Positions 53,201 to 60,260 of a DNA stretch of 64,000 bases are shown here, piece after piece. The notes under the pieces are model-generated. The model had not been told where the DNA came from. It did no database searches and saw only the letters and a list, made by a program, of their open reading frames with translations. Origin of the DNA: Gibbula magus (Eukaryota > Mollusca > Gastropoda > Trochida > Trochidae); NCBI GenBank assembly GCA_936450465.1, contig OW388293.1, positions 47,730,040 to 47,794,039 of the forward strand, given 5' to 3'. A program made the position numbers and the translations under genes. Each line of letters opens with the position of its first letter. The first letter of the stretch is position 1.

Positions 53201-56200
53201 AATTCTGAGGGTCAATGGTCTGGATGTTTCACCGACGTAGGTGTCGCCACACTCACAATCTATCTGGTATACAACTCCGGAGGGATCTGACTTCTTTGAT
53301 GATGTAGGTCTGCCAGTGGCCTGCAATAGGTTCTGGATAGTCTGGCCCTTTTGGAAGGTGACATCAATGTTTGCTTGTTGCTTGAGGAGTCGTTGAATCT
53401 TGTGGCTGGTGGGTCCTATGTAGGGTAGACTGATGGAGAAGGGGGCTGCTTCTTGTCGTGGGGGCTTGGTGACTGGGTCGAGGGTGTTCTTGATGGTCTG
53501 GTCGACAAAGGAGGCAGGGTAATTGTTGTAGTTGTGGAAGACGTGTCTGAGGTGGTTGAGTTCAGTAGCCAGGGAGTGAGGTGTTGAGCAAATGTTCTTA
53601 GCGCGTCTTGTCAGGGTTGCGATGATTCCTCTCTTGACTTGGACAGGATGGCTGGAGGAGAAGTGGATATACTGGTCAGTGTGGGTAGGTTTTCGATAGA
53701 CGCTGGTGTTGAGTTTGTTGTCAATTCTGTGGATAAGGACATCTAAGAAGGGTAGTTTGTTGTCTCTTTCTGATTCCATAGTGAACTGCATTCTGGGATG
53801 TTGGGCGTTTAGGTGTTGGAGGAGGCTGTCTGGGTCGTCTGATGGGTGAAGGATGACAAAGGTATCATCTACCTTCCGGAACCAGCAGGCAGGTTGGATG
53901 GGAGAGGTCTGGAGGGCGGTTTCTTCAAGATGGGTCATGTAGATCTCTGTGATGATAGGAGATAGTGGGGAACCCATGGGCAACCCATGAGTCTGTTGGT
54001 AAAGTTGATCTTTCCAGGTGAAGTAGGTTGAGCTGATGCAGGCGTTGATTAGGTCTATGATGCTGTCGGGGGAGAGGTGGGTATCAAGGCTGGGGTGGAT
54101 CTCTTCTACTCTGGATTTGATGATGGCGAGGGCTTCTTCACGGGGAACATTGGTAAATAAATCTACCACGTCGTAGCTGATCATGATGCCAGGGTTGTTG
54201 ATAGTGCTAATATTTCTGCTAAACTCACTGGAGTCGGCGATGAAGGATTTGGCTGTCTTTCCAAGGGGAGCGAGGAGTCGGGACAGATGCTGTGCAGTGT
54301 TGTAATGCACTGTGTTCCTTGAGCAGATGAGAAGGCGGGCTTTGACGGGATCTTTGTGGACCTTGATGGTTGCACGGGCATAGGGCGGCTGGGGGTGCTG
54401 GACGAAGAGTTTGTTGTGGAGAGTTGGGCCTATCTGGTTGTTGTCCTGAAGTCTTTTCAGCAGGGCTCGGTGTTCTCTCTGTAGTCGGGCGGTTGGATCT
54501 TTCTTTAGCTGCTTGTAGGTGCTTGAGTCTGACAGGATGTTGTTGGTGAGCGTCTCGAAGTCGGGTGTGTCCATAATGACGGTTGCACGGCCTTTGTCAG
54601 CAGGGGCAAGTGTGATTTCGGGATCTTCTCCAGTGAGTTTAGCAGAAATATTAGCACTATCAACAACCCTGGCATCATGATCAGCTACGACGTGGTAGAT
54701 TTATTTACCAATGTTCCCCGTGAAGAAGCCCTCGCCATCATCAAATCCAGAGTAGAAGAGATCCACCCCAGCCTTGATACCCACCTCTCCCCCGACAGCA
54801 TCATAGACCTAATCAACGCCTGCATCAGCTCAACCTACTTCACCTGGAAAGATCAACTTTACCAACAGACTCATGGGTTGCCCATGGGTTCCCCACTATC
54901 TCCTATCATCACAGAGATCTACATGACCCATCTTGAAGAAACCGCCCTCCAGACCTCTCCCATCCAACCTGCCTGCTGGTTCCGGAAGGTAGATGATACC
55001 TTTGTCATCCTTCACCCATCAGACGACCCAGACAGCCTCCTCCAACACCTAAACGCCCAACATCCCAGAATGCAGTTCACTATGGAATCAGAAAGAGACA
55101 ACAAACTACCCTTCTTAGATGTCCTTATCCACAGAATTGACAACAAACTCAACACCAGCGTCTATCGAAAACCTACCCACACTGACCAGTATATCCACTT
55201 CTCCTCCAGCCATCCTGTCCAAGTCAAGAGAGGAATCATCGCAACCCTGACAAGACGCGCTAAGAACATTTGCTCAACACCTCACTCCCTGGCTACTGAA
55301 CTCAACCACCTCAGACACGTCTTCCACAACTACAACAATTACCCTGCCTCCTTTGTCGACCAGACCATCAAGAACACCCTCGACCCAGTCACCAAGCCCC
55401 CACGACAAGAAGCAGCCCCCTTCTCCATCAGTCTACCCTACATAGGACCCACCAGCCACAAGATTCAACGACTCCTCAAGCAACAAGCAAACATTGATGT
55501 CACCTTCCAAAAGGGCCAGACTATCCAGAACCTATTGCAGGCCACTGGCAGACCTACATCATCAAAGAAGTCAGATCCCTCCGGAGTTGTATACCAGATA
55601 GATTGTGAGTGTGGCGACACCTACGTCGGTGAAACATCCAGACCATTGACCCTCAGAATTAAGGAACACCAAGCATCCGTCAGAAAAAATGACTCCAAGT
55701 CAGCCATCTCTGACCACACCAAAACCAACCCAGACCACAACATCAACTGGAGCAACATCAAGGTCCTAGAAAAGAACCAGGCCAACTACAAAGTAAGGAA
55801 ATATCTCGAAGCCATCCACATTAAGAAAATAGCACCAGCCCTGAACAGAGACGAAGGATACTACATCCCAAACGCCTACCATCACTTGCTACGTTAATCA
55901 CTCATATTCATATTTACCTCATCTTTAATCACCATATTGCTGTGTACATCTCCTAATTACCCTTAATTATCAATAATCATGTTGTTAAATCATCTATATC
56001 CTTAAACAAGCTCTGTTCTTAATCTCCTTAACAAGCTGTGTACATCAACCTCATCTGCTGTATAAACACTGTAATTCATTCTCTCTGGCTTCTACTCAAT
56101 ATGTGTACATCAAGCCTATCTACTGTAATAACAACTCAAAATCTTCTCATCCTCCTCTATTGTATCAACACTACTTGTATATAAACCCTGGGAATTTGTT

Positions 56201-59200
56201 CAACTGTACCACCTGCTTGACAACGACATTAGTATCTATGTCGAAACGTCGCCTATACAGAATAAAGAAGTTGTGTATCCATAAAATTGTTCTTCATTCT
56301 TAATTATGACCGACACAAGCAGGGCCGTTTGCCTTTATTTAATGCTTGTAAATTTAGTTTTTCCTTTTATTTTCTGCAATCGGTCAACTGATGTCCGATA
56401 GGTCAATTTTCCATTCGGTCAAACTGGATTTACAATCGGACATGTCCGGCAAATAGACCGATTTCTGCATCCCTGGTCCTGAGTTCTAATCCAACTGCAG
56501 TTGATCTCACAGTCGGTAACACATCCAGTGTTCAATAACTTGCCTGCTTGCTACCCAATTCCTGGTCAACTTCATATGGGGCTAGTTGAAAAAAATACCA
56601 ACAAGCCCATCTGATTTATTGGATTTTAAAACCATCATGCTACATACTGACCGACTAGTCAAATTAACGTAAAGGCTTTTTAAAAAAAAAAAATACAAGC
56701 CCTGCTGCAAGTAAAACTTAGTGATTTCATACGCTGCTTACATCTCTGCTTATGGAAGTGTTATTCCCATCCCCCATTTATTGTCTATACTGCTTAAATC
56801 TCATTTATCTCGTCAGCGGCAACACAACTTATTTCCTCTTAGTTATTGAGATTAACTGGCATCACCACATTGCAGAAGCACAAAGAAGGCATTCTTTATG
56901 GAGTGATACTAGATGCCACAATATAAAGGCAAACCATACACTTTTCAAGTCAATGTTAGCCTCAATTGACCTCATTCCGTGATAAGACTTGTATCAATAG
57001 CCTGATCCCACTTCAAGCCATGTATGTCTGTTTGTAAACAATCACTATCTCCATGGTAACAAAACATCTTCCTCCAGGTGTGTGCCGGACCCGAACCCAC
57101 CGAGCTACAGCAGTGACATCGTGCGCTCTACCCTCGACTACCTGACTCACAGCTCCGCCGGCAACAACCGATCTCTCGTCTCTGTCCTCGCTAAAACTCA
57201 GGTGCGTTAAATACTCATCGATGAAGAGTTGATGTTTTTGACAAATCCTAATGTGTTTGTCAGGGTAAACTGATATCTCATATTTCTGATAATCAATAGA
57301 ATCTAGTTCAGGCTGGGTTAGTGAACCTTATATGTGTTTAGAGATTACAGTCATACTTTTGTTTTTTGTTTGTCATGTCACATTACATACTATTGATCAC
57401 TTCTTAGAAATAATGAGAATTTTATAATTATAGTTTGTGCAACAACAATAACTTATTACTATTTTTCTTTACTTTTTATTCGTTTTTATGTAACTTCATT
57501 CACTTCCGTCTACCGGAAGTACGTCACTTTCATTAGCTATTTAAGCACCTGCACATATACATCTGCCTGTTTATGCTCTTTTCATAATCACTCGCTTGTT
57601 CCCACCCACCATCCCCTTCATCACCATAATCATAAAACTTACTATTTCCATACCCATCATGCCTACAGTTCCCATGCTTTCCCTCACTATTTACATTACA
57701 GCTGCCATACGCGCTTTTTCCCTCCGGTTAGTACCTCGCAGCTGCCATACGCGCTGCACCTTTTAGTAATTGCAGCTGCCATACGCGCTGCCCTTTGTTA
57801 ACCATCGCAGCTGCCATACGCGCTGCCCTCCAGTTATCCCTCACAGCTGCCATACGCGCTGCCCTCCGTTATACCTTGCAGCTGCCATACGCGCTGCCCT
57901 TCGTTATACCTCGCAGCTGCCATACGCGCTGCCCTCCGTTAAACCTCGCAGCTGCCATACGCGCTGCCTCCTTGCATACCCACCATCAAGCTGCCTCCAT
58001 TAATCGCAGCCGCCATACACTTTGCCCCCTTTTCTTCATCCTTACAGCTTTCCCAGATTTCCATTTACCTCCAATTATTCAACTGCCTCTTACCATATAT
58101 AATTCCTTTGATTTCATCATATTATTTTCCTTGTATGTACATACATTCTATATGATATGTAATTATTCCAACTGGGCTGGCCGGGCAGTCAGCTATTCTA
58201 TACAAATATCTTCTGTCCCCCAAGGCACATGCCATTATCACTTTTTTATAACCCAAAGAGTTTCATATAATCCTTTCTCAATAATTTCTCAATCCGAGCC
58301 AGCCCCCAAATATGTATTTTCATATGTATTTCTGCCAAAATTCATGTATTAAATATTTTATTATATATCCATGCCTTATGTTGTTGTTGCACAAATAGAT
58401 GTTTTGTTTTATAAAAAGGCCAATTTATAGTTTTCTATGCATTGTATTAAGTAAGCCTGAAACGTTACCACCCAAAATTATGATTCTTTTTCAGAAGGGA
58501 TCCTCCTTGGGGTACATATAGCATAAAAAAACTATTTTTTGAAATATGACAGTTGAAATTTAATATTTTTAATAAAATAACAGTAAAAATAATAAATTAC
58601 TAAAAAATAAACATTTGGACCACCTTAAGTGGGCCCCAACCTTGGCGGTTGCTATCCACGCCAAGGGCAGGTAACTTTCATCTCACCACTTATAAATCTG
58701 TCATTCTTGAAGCAAGACGTGATGGTATTTCTATTAGTTGGCGCAGATAATATTCTAAGAAATGGATCAAGACCTCAATACTGTAGGAGTGGTAACCTTT
58801 TCTTATATTGTCTCGGCAGAGTTTTCCATTCATCATTGCATTCCTTACCTCGTAATTATCGTTTTCTTCTTGCCTACGTGACCACTTGGTCCACGTGGCG
58901 GGGAAACAACGCCCATCATGGCGGCCCTTTTTTATTTTTCGTAACTCTTTCTCTTCAAAGAATCTGCAACCTCTGCAGGTTGGTTCGATTTTGTTCATGA
59001 TAAACTTTAGCAAAAATCTCAAAAAGTTACCAGCTTGGACCAAGGTACAGGCTATTGGGCGGACCTTATTGCATACATGGGCAGTAGTATAGTATTTGAA
59101 TACAGTTTGTGAAAAAATATTAGTTCCACTTGAAAATCATGTGGATAGCAGATAGCAGATATACAGGGTCCAGACAATCAGGGTCTTACTCTATATGTTA

Positions 59201-60260
59201 TTTCACTTGATGATGAGAGTTTTATTTCCTTTGCTATATTTCATCCTTGATAAAACCTTTTCTAAATGTCATTATATCTACAGCAATATTACTCCCTACC
59301 ATTCCAGAGTTCCCTCCAGAAGGTGCTCCTGGAGCTAACATCGAGCCTCTTCCTGGAGCACCGAGTCCAGGAGAAGCGACGGATCCTGGCCATGCTGCAG
59401 CTCTTTGTTGAGATGTTGCTGCCAGAGTTTGCCGGACAGCTCGGAGGGAGCTGGGTGTTTGTGTTGAGGGACATCATACATCGACTCATCCAGGTTATAG
59501 CTGATGTACAAACACACCATAGGTATTCAATTAATGTTTTTAGTGATAAGTTATGTGTGTGTGACTCAAATATAATCACAGGTGGGGTGTCATGGTTGTG
59601 ATGCTATTTGAAAGGGATGCTTATGTAATTTTAACCTTAGAACCCTTGAAGAAAGCACAGGAATGTCATATTAAAACTCATCCAGGATAGCATAGGTTCA
59701 AGGTTTTATTAAAACTATGTTAATTTAAGTGGACTTGTGGAATGCAATAAACACAGAATTTTCTATTGTTCATCAGTAAAGTACTTTCTAATCATTGCAA
59801 ATCTACCTGTGAACTGTGTGATTCGAGAATCTTTTGGAATTTGTTCTGCATTCAACTTCTATTTTGTATAGTTACAAACCGTAAAACTGGGCTCCTAAGC
59901 TAAGCCCCAGCCTGAAAGTTTCCTTATGAGGTAGAAATTAAGATTCATGTAAACTCTGCAGAACAATTATCAACTTTGAAGTATATAGTAGTTCATGTTA
60001 TGATCAATTGAATACTTAAATATCCAAAGGATTTAATTTTTTATTTATTTGTCACCTTTCATTAAATCCTTTTTAAGTGTCAGTTTAATTTGGGTAATCA
60101 AAGGATGGTCCCTAAAATTATTAGTTGAATGTATATTTTTTACTGATTGACTGACAGGGATGTGTTTGAGAGTGACTCCAAGTTCCGAGTGTCGATGACG
60201 GAGACGTGTCTGGAGATGCTGAGGAGTATCTGCTCTGTGGCTCTCGAGTGTTGTCCTGAG
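23865..60260 (+). CDS. ATM: Serine/threonine protein kinase ATM, N-terminal half (28 coding exons, runs off the window)
   Basis: Exons: 23865-23933, 24163-24291, 25359-25503, 25821-25985, 26447-26612, 26813-26975, 27807-27911, 28803-28879, 29439-29499, 29815-29981, 30256-30363, 30597-30731, 31035-31647, 31844-32176, 41293-41533, 41887-42107, 42511-42593, 43098-43256, 43842-43917, 44603-44745, 48898-49006, 49175-49345, 49552-49712, 50256-50508, 51011-51108, 57078-57201, 59284-59522, 60158-60260. All have GT/AG ends and matching phases: 1,539 codons with no stop, about half of human ATM. Diagnostic matches: TAN motif (LDTDKVTERKKNAEKLRQLL), SVLLKDVLPVRKYW, HHPGGAKCSESG, basic PRKKRRLESGW (the NLS of human ATM), an acidic SQ-containing exon (41293-41533), SPISEKKAVFAVC, LGGSWVFVLRDIIHRLI. 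ATM is the PIKK kinase that senses double-strand breaks through MRN; FAT, kinase and FATC regions lie beyond 64000. The start ATG aligns with the family start; a TTTCCAG at 23835-23841 suggests a 5' UTR exon boundary. Introns 14, 20 and 25 are swollen by transposons. Confidence 0.96.
24774..24895. repeat. 52-bp tandem repeat
   Basis: TGTTCTTCTGATTGTG recurs at 24775 and 24827 with a diverged third start (GTTCTACTGATT), in ATM intron 2. A related GTTCTACTGAC recurs near 25272. Confidence 0.75.
26594..26757 (+). repeat. Tandem duplicates of the ATM exon 5 donor region
   Basis: The true exon end (…CATTAG, 26612) with donor GTCAGT is followed by diverged copies of the junction: ATTAGGTCAGT at about 26631, 26670 and (GTCAGT to GTCAGTTT) 26710, each preceded in the later copies by GTCTTCAGGAA, an echo of the exon's GTCTTCAAAAA. 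Unit length is about 39-50 bp. The first copy keeps the reading frame into exon 6 and was used. Confidence 0.85.
27070..27410. mobile_element. MITE family A, copy 3 (right end lost)
   Basis: TTAA at 27066-27069 precedes AGGGAGGGTTCTGTCGCC and the shared internal sequence (CATTACGTGAAATGAAA, CTGATGAATGGCTTCAG-like block near 27270). The right terminus is not recognisable. In ATM intron 6. Confidence 0.8.
27455..27730. mobile_element. hAT-like MITE, copy 2 (inverted)
   Basis: The complement of the right end (GTAGGGGTGAAATGGTTC) parallels the left end of the copy at 11683, and the left side (GGTGAACCGGTACATT, TTGAGCTTAGGTTC) parallels its right end. Strongly diverged. In ATM intron 6. Confidence 0.55.
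28197..28220. repeat. (GTGCA)n microsatellite
   Basis: About five CAGTG/GTGCA units in ATM intron 7. Confidence 0.85.
28312..28410. mobile_element. Penelope-like 3'-end pair, outward facing (short)
   Basis: GGCATTCTAGAAGTTG and GATGAAGTGAAGAAGACAA repeat, in the same orientation, the outer left end of the large Penelope palindrome (52535-52570). They are followed by GAAACGTCGC and AATAAAGAAGTTG…ATCCATAAA, the palindrome's right-hand 3' end. The result is two short 3' ends back to back, in ATM intron 7. Confidence 0.65.
29172..29308. mobile_element. Penelope-like 3'-end pair forming a hairpin
   Basis: About 52 bp at 29172-29222 (ATAAGAACTGGAAG, CTGGATAACAACTTC) are inverted at about 29257-29308 (GAAGTTGTTATCCAG, CTTCCTGTTCTTAT) around a 34-bp AT-rich spacer. 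ATTAAAGAAGTTGTTATCC is a variant of the Penelope 3' end AATAAAGAAGTTGTGTATCC; a single copy is also seen near 8305-8340. Confidence 0.7.
29974..30028 (+). repeat. Tandem duplicate of the ATM exon 10 donor region
   Basis: The exon end CCCTTG with donor GTCAGTAGTAACCAACT is repeated 30 bp downstream as CCCTTG-GTCGGTAGTAACCAACT. Use of the second donor would add 30 nt (10 codons, no frame change), but these include no stop in frame only if read as CCC/ATG-type codons could not be excluded here; the first donor is the conserved one. Confidence 0.85.
32240..34489 (+). mobile_element. Helitron-like non-autonomous element with internal satellite
   Basis: The right end carries the Helitron signature: a perfect 7-bp hairpin TTTGCGG-TGTC-CCGCAAA (34461-34478), then 11 nt ending in CTAG followed by T. 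AGCAGCTCCGA near the left end (32248) is complementary to TCGGAGCTGCT near the right (34446), as in elements with asymmetric terminal inverted repeats. The core is a satellite (next entry). No Rep/helicase ORF is present. The exact left end is uncertain. In ATM intron 14, 55 bp from the DIRS element. Confidence 0.65.
32330..34260. repeat. ~437-bp satellite, about 4.4 copies, dense in AAGGTCA motifs
   Basis: AAATCCTTGTAAACAC recurs near 32454, 32892, 33329 and 33764. Units 2 and 3 are almost identical; the last is partial and diverged. Each unit contains several copies of CAAGGTCA or AAAGGTCA, including TCAAAGGTCAAGGTCA. Confidence 0.93.
34550..34741. repeat. DIRS left inverted terminal repeat
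   Basis: Complementary to 40937-41118: TACCTCTAAACTTATATGC, the TTGTTTGTTTACAAACA block, and GAGACCACTTTCCTTG at the inner edge. Confidence 0.9.
35559..37542 (+). pseudogene. DIRS gag-like ORF, interrupted by one frameshift
   Basis: The first part (35559-35957) begins with a cysteine cluster (CVGCSKF, YCPRCYGVNC, CEFCDS), then a basic stretch. At a run of eight G (35947-35954) the frame closes, and coding resumes one frame over and stays open to TGA at 37540-37542, with a long Pro/Ser/charged region, a conserved block (FRYLLGKGTP, SYIHWFAATAARQFP) and a basic, glycine-arginine tail. A single-base length change in the G run explains the break; it could be a real mutation or a sequencing error. 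The product would be the nucleocapsid-like protein of the element. Confidence 0.75.
37325..39679 (+). CDS. DIRS reverse transcriptase/RNase H polyprotein
   Basis: Open for 784 codons, overlapping the gag-like ORF by about 220 nt, so the true start may be later or depend on a frame change. RT: FYSPVFLVPKKD, VSLDLRDAYLHVPI (first catalytic D), LPFGISIAPWLF, and GYLDD at 38228-38242. RNase H: VTDASSVGWGAHL, NQLELLAVLKSLQ, LASDNTTVVAYVN, HIPGHLNVLADNLSR. Downstream, MIDLFATRLNTQLPVF and YAFPPPALIPAVL with APAWPNRPWFPDL correspond to the region often labelled methyltransferase-like in DIRS elements; whether it is a methylase is doubtful. Catalytic residues appear intact. Confidence 0.92.
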   Translation: MRISTTLSCLLLPEGDSLPGTSRPLRPGNKVSKRTRDLLRPRGILTSSLAMISSRLPTRVVDEAEAESSSGFDDPTPVPIQSSTLVRPPTFPLNVVPGQVGGRLQQFAINWPIVSDDPWILSVVSQGYRLIFDSLPPTTFIPEGPRFHFSGRPLVAAEDAIQKLLLKEAVIELDPATVSRGFYSPVFLVPKKDTDELRMIIDLKILNRNFLQRPPHFRMESIPALKLALRPADWMVSLDLRDAYLHVPIHPASQKYLRFALNGRLFQFRVLPFGISIAPWLFTRITAPVLSFLHSRSIRIHGYLDDFLLPDQSHRGLETNRDLAVFILEHLGFIVHPEKSDFTPSQRVKYIGAIFDTGISKVLPPEDRVTVARNLIHSMSQSPQTLRQWMSLLGKLTSMQDLTNRGRLRLRHFQFWINSVRSLELSTLCCPPPEILHSLRWWLQDQNVLQGVQLVPFMQDVLLVTDASSVGWGAHLMDQMIQGSWSLEEALLHINQLELLAVLKSLQFWQDQLKGKKLMLASDNTTVVAYVNRQGGTRSKGLLDLCLRLFDWIDRNGCQIRARHIPGHLNVLADNLSRPNQIQSTEWTLHPTSFKMVSNLWESPMIDLFATRLNTQLPVFVSPVPDPQAFAVDAMSISWDGLHAYAFPPPALIPAVLEKARRHSCIIILIAPAWPNRPWFPDLLTASSHPPVQLSVFPKLLRQPRSDRFHRNPESLCLHAWRLSSVISGVVGSPKKLQKLSVEGSELLPLPSMIADTANSPSGSSNSSLMLLSPFRSSLSSCSF
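39334..40560 (+). CDS. DIRS tyrosine recombinase (YR)
   Basis: The frame is open from 37654, but only the part after about 39334 is protein-like; before that it shadows RT. An N-terminal SAM-like core-binding region (LRASTSALYDCRYSKF, KLKAGTIDGYKSALTSAL) leads to the catalytic domain: SRVSELHALD with Arg at 39964, HEIRAW with His at 40363 and Arg at 40372, the GYW block near 40435, and the nucleophile Tyr at 40471 in TFYLRD. It joins the circular cDNA of the element to the genome. All key residues are present. Confidence 0.92.
   Translation, partial: CSSVAQSSLVSGSVDGVVSSAGATVSLSKVTKTAKVRQVSSKSRVPLSSRLEVIQRNLRSSGFSQEVAEAVRGGLRASTSALYDCRYSKFTEWKQQFQPDAAISIPLVAEFLLFLRKEKKLKAGTIDGYKSALTSALALQGVDLARDQTIHRLARSFQLEDLKSPKFQLKWNLSVVLSALLADPFEPIKDVSLQFLSWKTAFLLALASASRVSELHALDFSTMTHSKNWQSVSLTTLPGFVAKNQKSIAGPLGRRCFSVPALSAAISDGMEKDLLLCPVRALKEYVNRTKSFRRGRHRLFLPCLPTSDKDISKNTVSAWLKKTIKAAYHKSASTPPIYGKVSSHEIRAWATSAPLWHSASVEDVISAGYWASSTTFSTFYLRDVQSDLQGLHQLGPFVAAGAVQSSKQ
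40784..40875. repeat. DIRS internal complementary region
   Basis: Its left half is the complement of the element's left terminus (ATAAGTTTAGAGGTAGTGAA then TGAAAGAAATT), and its right half is the complement of the right terminus (ACAAAATTACAAGTATTTTG). The two meet at about 40818, fixing the joined-end sequence. Confidence 0.88.
40937..41150. repeat. DIRS right inverted terminal repeat
   Basis: Pairs with 34550-34741; the last 35 bp (from GTATCATTCAAAAA) are absent from the left repeat but are mirrored in the internal complementary region. Confidence 0.9.
42664..43030. repeat. ~18-21-bp minisatellite (TTTGGATCACATGAATACAT)
   Basis: About 18 units alternating between TTTGGATCACATGAATACAT and variants with TCACGTGA or ATTAATAC, immediately after ATM exon 17 (intron 17). 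Some units hold a CACGTG E-box. Confidence 0.93.
44251..44460 (-). repeat. SINE-like repeat, copy 2
   Basis: Minus strand: a body with GGGAGTTGTTGCTTCCTTGC, then CATTGTAATGAGGACAATAA and a (TTA)n tail (plus-strand ATAATAATAAT at 44258-44279). Matches 22236-22382. In ATM intron 19. Confidence 0.7.
44842..48676. mobile_element. 3.8-kb DNA element with ~460-bp terminal inverted repeats
   Basis: Left arm 44842 to about 45303 (CACAGGGGGTAAGCCCTG first) is inverted at about 48198-48676. TATTA flanks both ends (44837-44841 and 48677-48681), a 5-bp target duplication. The interior has no transposase ORF and contains a second transposon. It fills ATM intron 20 between exons 44603-44745 and 48898-49006. 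The superfamily is not recognised. Confidence 0.85.
45834..47174. mobile_element. Nested DNA element with CCCAGATAGCA termini and GGGCCAAC-rich ends
   Basis: CCCAGATAGCA (45834) is inverted as TGCTATCTGGG (to 47174), with ATT on both sides. GGGCCAAC or GTTGGCCC-type words occur many times within 200 bp of each end, a subterminal repeat pattern thought to bind transposase. No intact ORF; weak exon-like pieces near 46240 and 46716 could be remnants of one. Confidence 0.75.
50710..50905 (-). repeat. Two Penelope-like 3'-end relics
   Basis: On the minus strand, TTGACGACATTAGATTTTA then ATGTCAAAATTGCC and TTTACAGAATAAAGACAA (50725-50790) copies the hairpin-plus-tail of the large Penelope element. 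A second partial hairpin (GAGGACATTCGATTCTATG then TCGG) lies at 50872-50905. In ATM intron 24. Confidence 0.6.
52964..54630 (-). CDS. Penelope-like reverse transcriptase/GIY-YIG endonuclease, left copy (5'-truncated)
   Basis: Open from the central junction (LAPADKGRATVIMDTPDFE) to the stop at 52964; the first ATG is at 54574 (536 codons). RT: YARATIKVHKDP, ISYDVVDLFTNVP, QTHGLPMGSPLSPIITEIYM and the catalytic VDDTFV. The GIY-YIG nuclease follows: VYQIDCECGDTYVGET, RIKEHQASV, SDH. The usual N-terminal ~200 residues of a complete Penelope polymerase are missing because of truncation at the palindrome centre. Otherwise no stop or frameshift. Confidence 0.9.
54677..55897 (+). CDS. Penelope-like reverse transcriptase/GIY-YIG endonuclease, right copy (more 5'-truncated)
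   Basis: 406 codons from ISYDVVDLFTNVP through the GIY-YIG domain to TAA at 55895-55897. Only one residue difference from the left copy was noticed (GYYIPNAY versus GYSIPNAY, near the C terminus). Lacks the fingers region upstream of ISYDVVDLF, so it is not a complete polymerase. Confidence 0.9.
   Translation: MISYDVVDLFTNVPREEALAIIKSRVEEIHPSLDTHLSPDSIIDLINACISSTYFTWKDQLYQQTHGLPMGSPLSPIITEIYMTHLEETALQTSPIQPACWFRKVDDTFVILHPSDDPDSLLQHLNAQHPRMQFTMESERDNKLPFLDVLIHRIDNKLNTSVYRKPTHTDQYIHFSSSHPVQVKRGIIATLTRRAKNICSTPHSLATELNHLRHVFHNYNNYPASFVDQTIKNTLDPVTKPPRQEAAPFSISLPYIGPTSHKIQRLLKQQANIDVTFQKGQTIQNLLQATGRPTSSKKSDPSGVVYQIDCECGDTYVGETSRPLTLRIKEHQASVRKNDSKSAISDHTKTNPDHNINWSNIKVLEKNQANYKVRKYLEAIHIKKIAPALNRDEGYYIPNAYHHLLR
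57700..57975. repeat. ~36-bp GC-rich minisatellite (CAGCTGCCATACGCGCTGCC)
   Basis: The CAGCTGCCATACGCGCTG core occurs about eight times with ~33-38-bp spacing (57701 to about 57967), in ATM intron 26, where the surrounding sequence is AT-rich. It creates false ORFs in two frames. Confidence 0.93.
57976..59283. other. ATM intron 26 remainder; no gene recognised
   Basis: AT-rich, with an open minus-strand stretch (59043-58690, 117 codons, mixed basic composition) that has no recognisable domain. Possibly an old transposon fragment. Confidence 0.4.

Larger units (their letters stand above)
52527..56301. mobile_element. Head-to-head Penelope-like element palindrome
   Basis: Two copies face outward: left copy on the minus strand (arm 52527-54231), right copy on the plus strand (arm 54630-56301), with a 398-bp unpaired centre belonging to the left copy's 5' part. 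The left arm is 1,705 bp and the right 1,672 bp; the difference equals an extra 33-bp tip on the left. AATTATGACCGACA flanks both sides (52513-52526 and 56302-56315): a 14-bp target duplication. Coding parts of both arms are almost identical. In ATM intron 25. Confidence 0.92.

Noticed and set aside
52527..56301. Penelope palindrome as a pure assembly artefact
   Set aside because: A 14-bp target duplication at both outer ends, a 398-bp non-palindromic centre and a 33-bp arm difference argue for a genuine insertion, though long reads should confirm.
57770..58352. ORFs of 77 and 185 codons with repeating SCHTRCPP or AAIRAA motifs
   Set aside because: Products of the 36-bp minisatellite followed by AT-rich intron sequence.
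58690..59043. Minus-strand ORF of 117 codons
   Set aside because: No family recognised and it lies within an ATM intron; kept only as a possible old transposon fragment.
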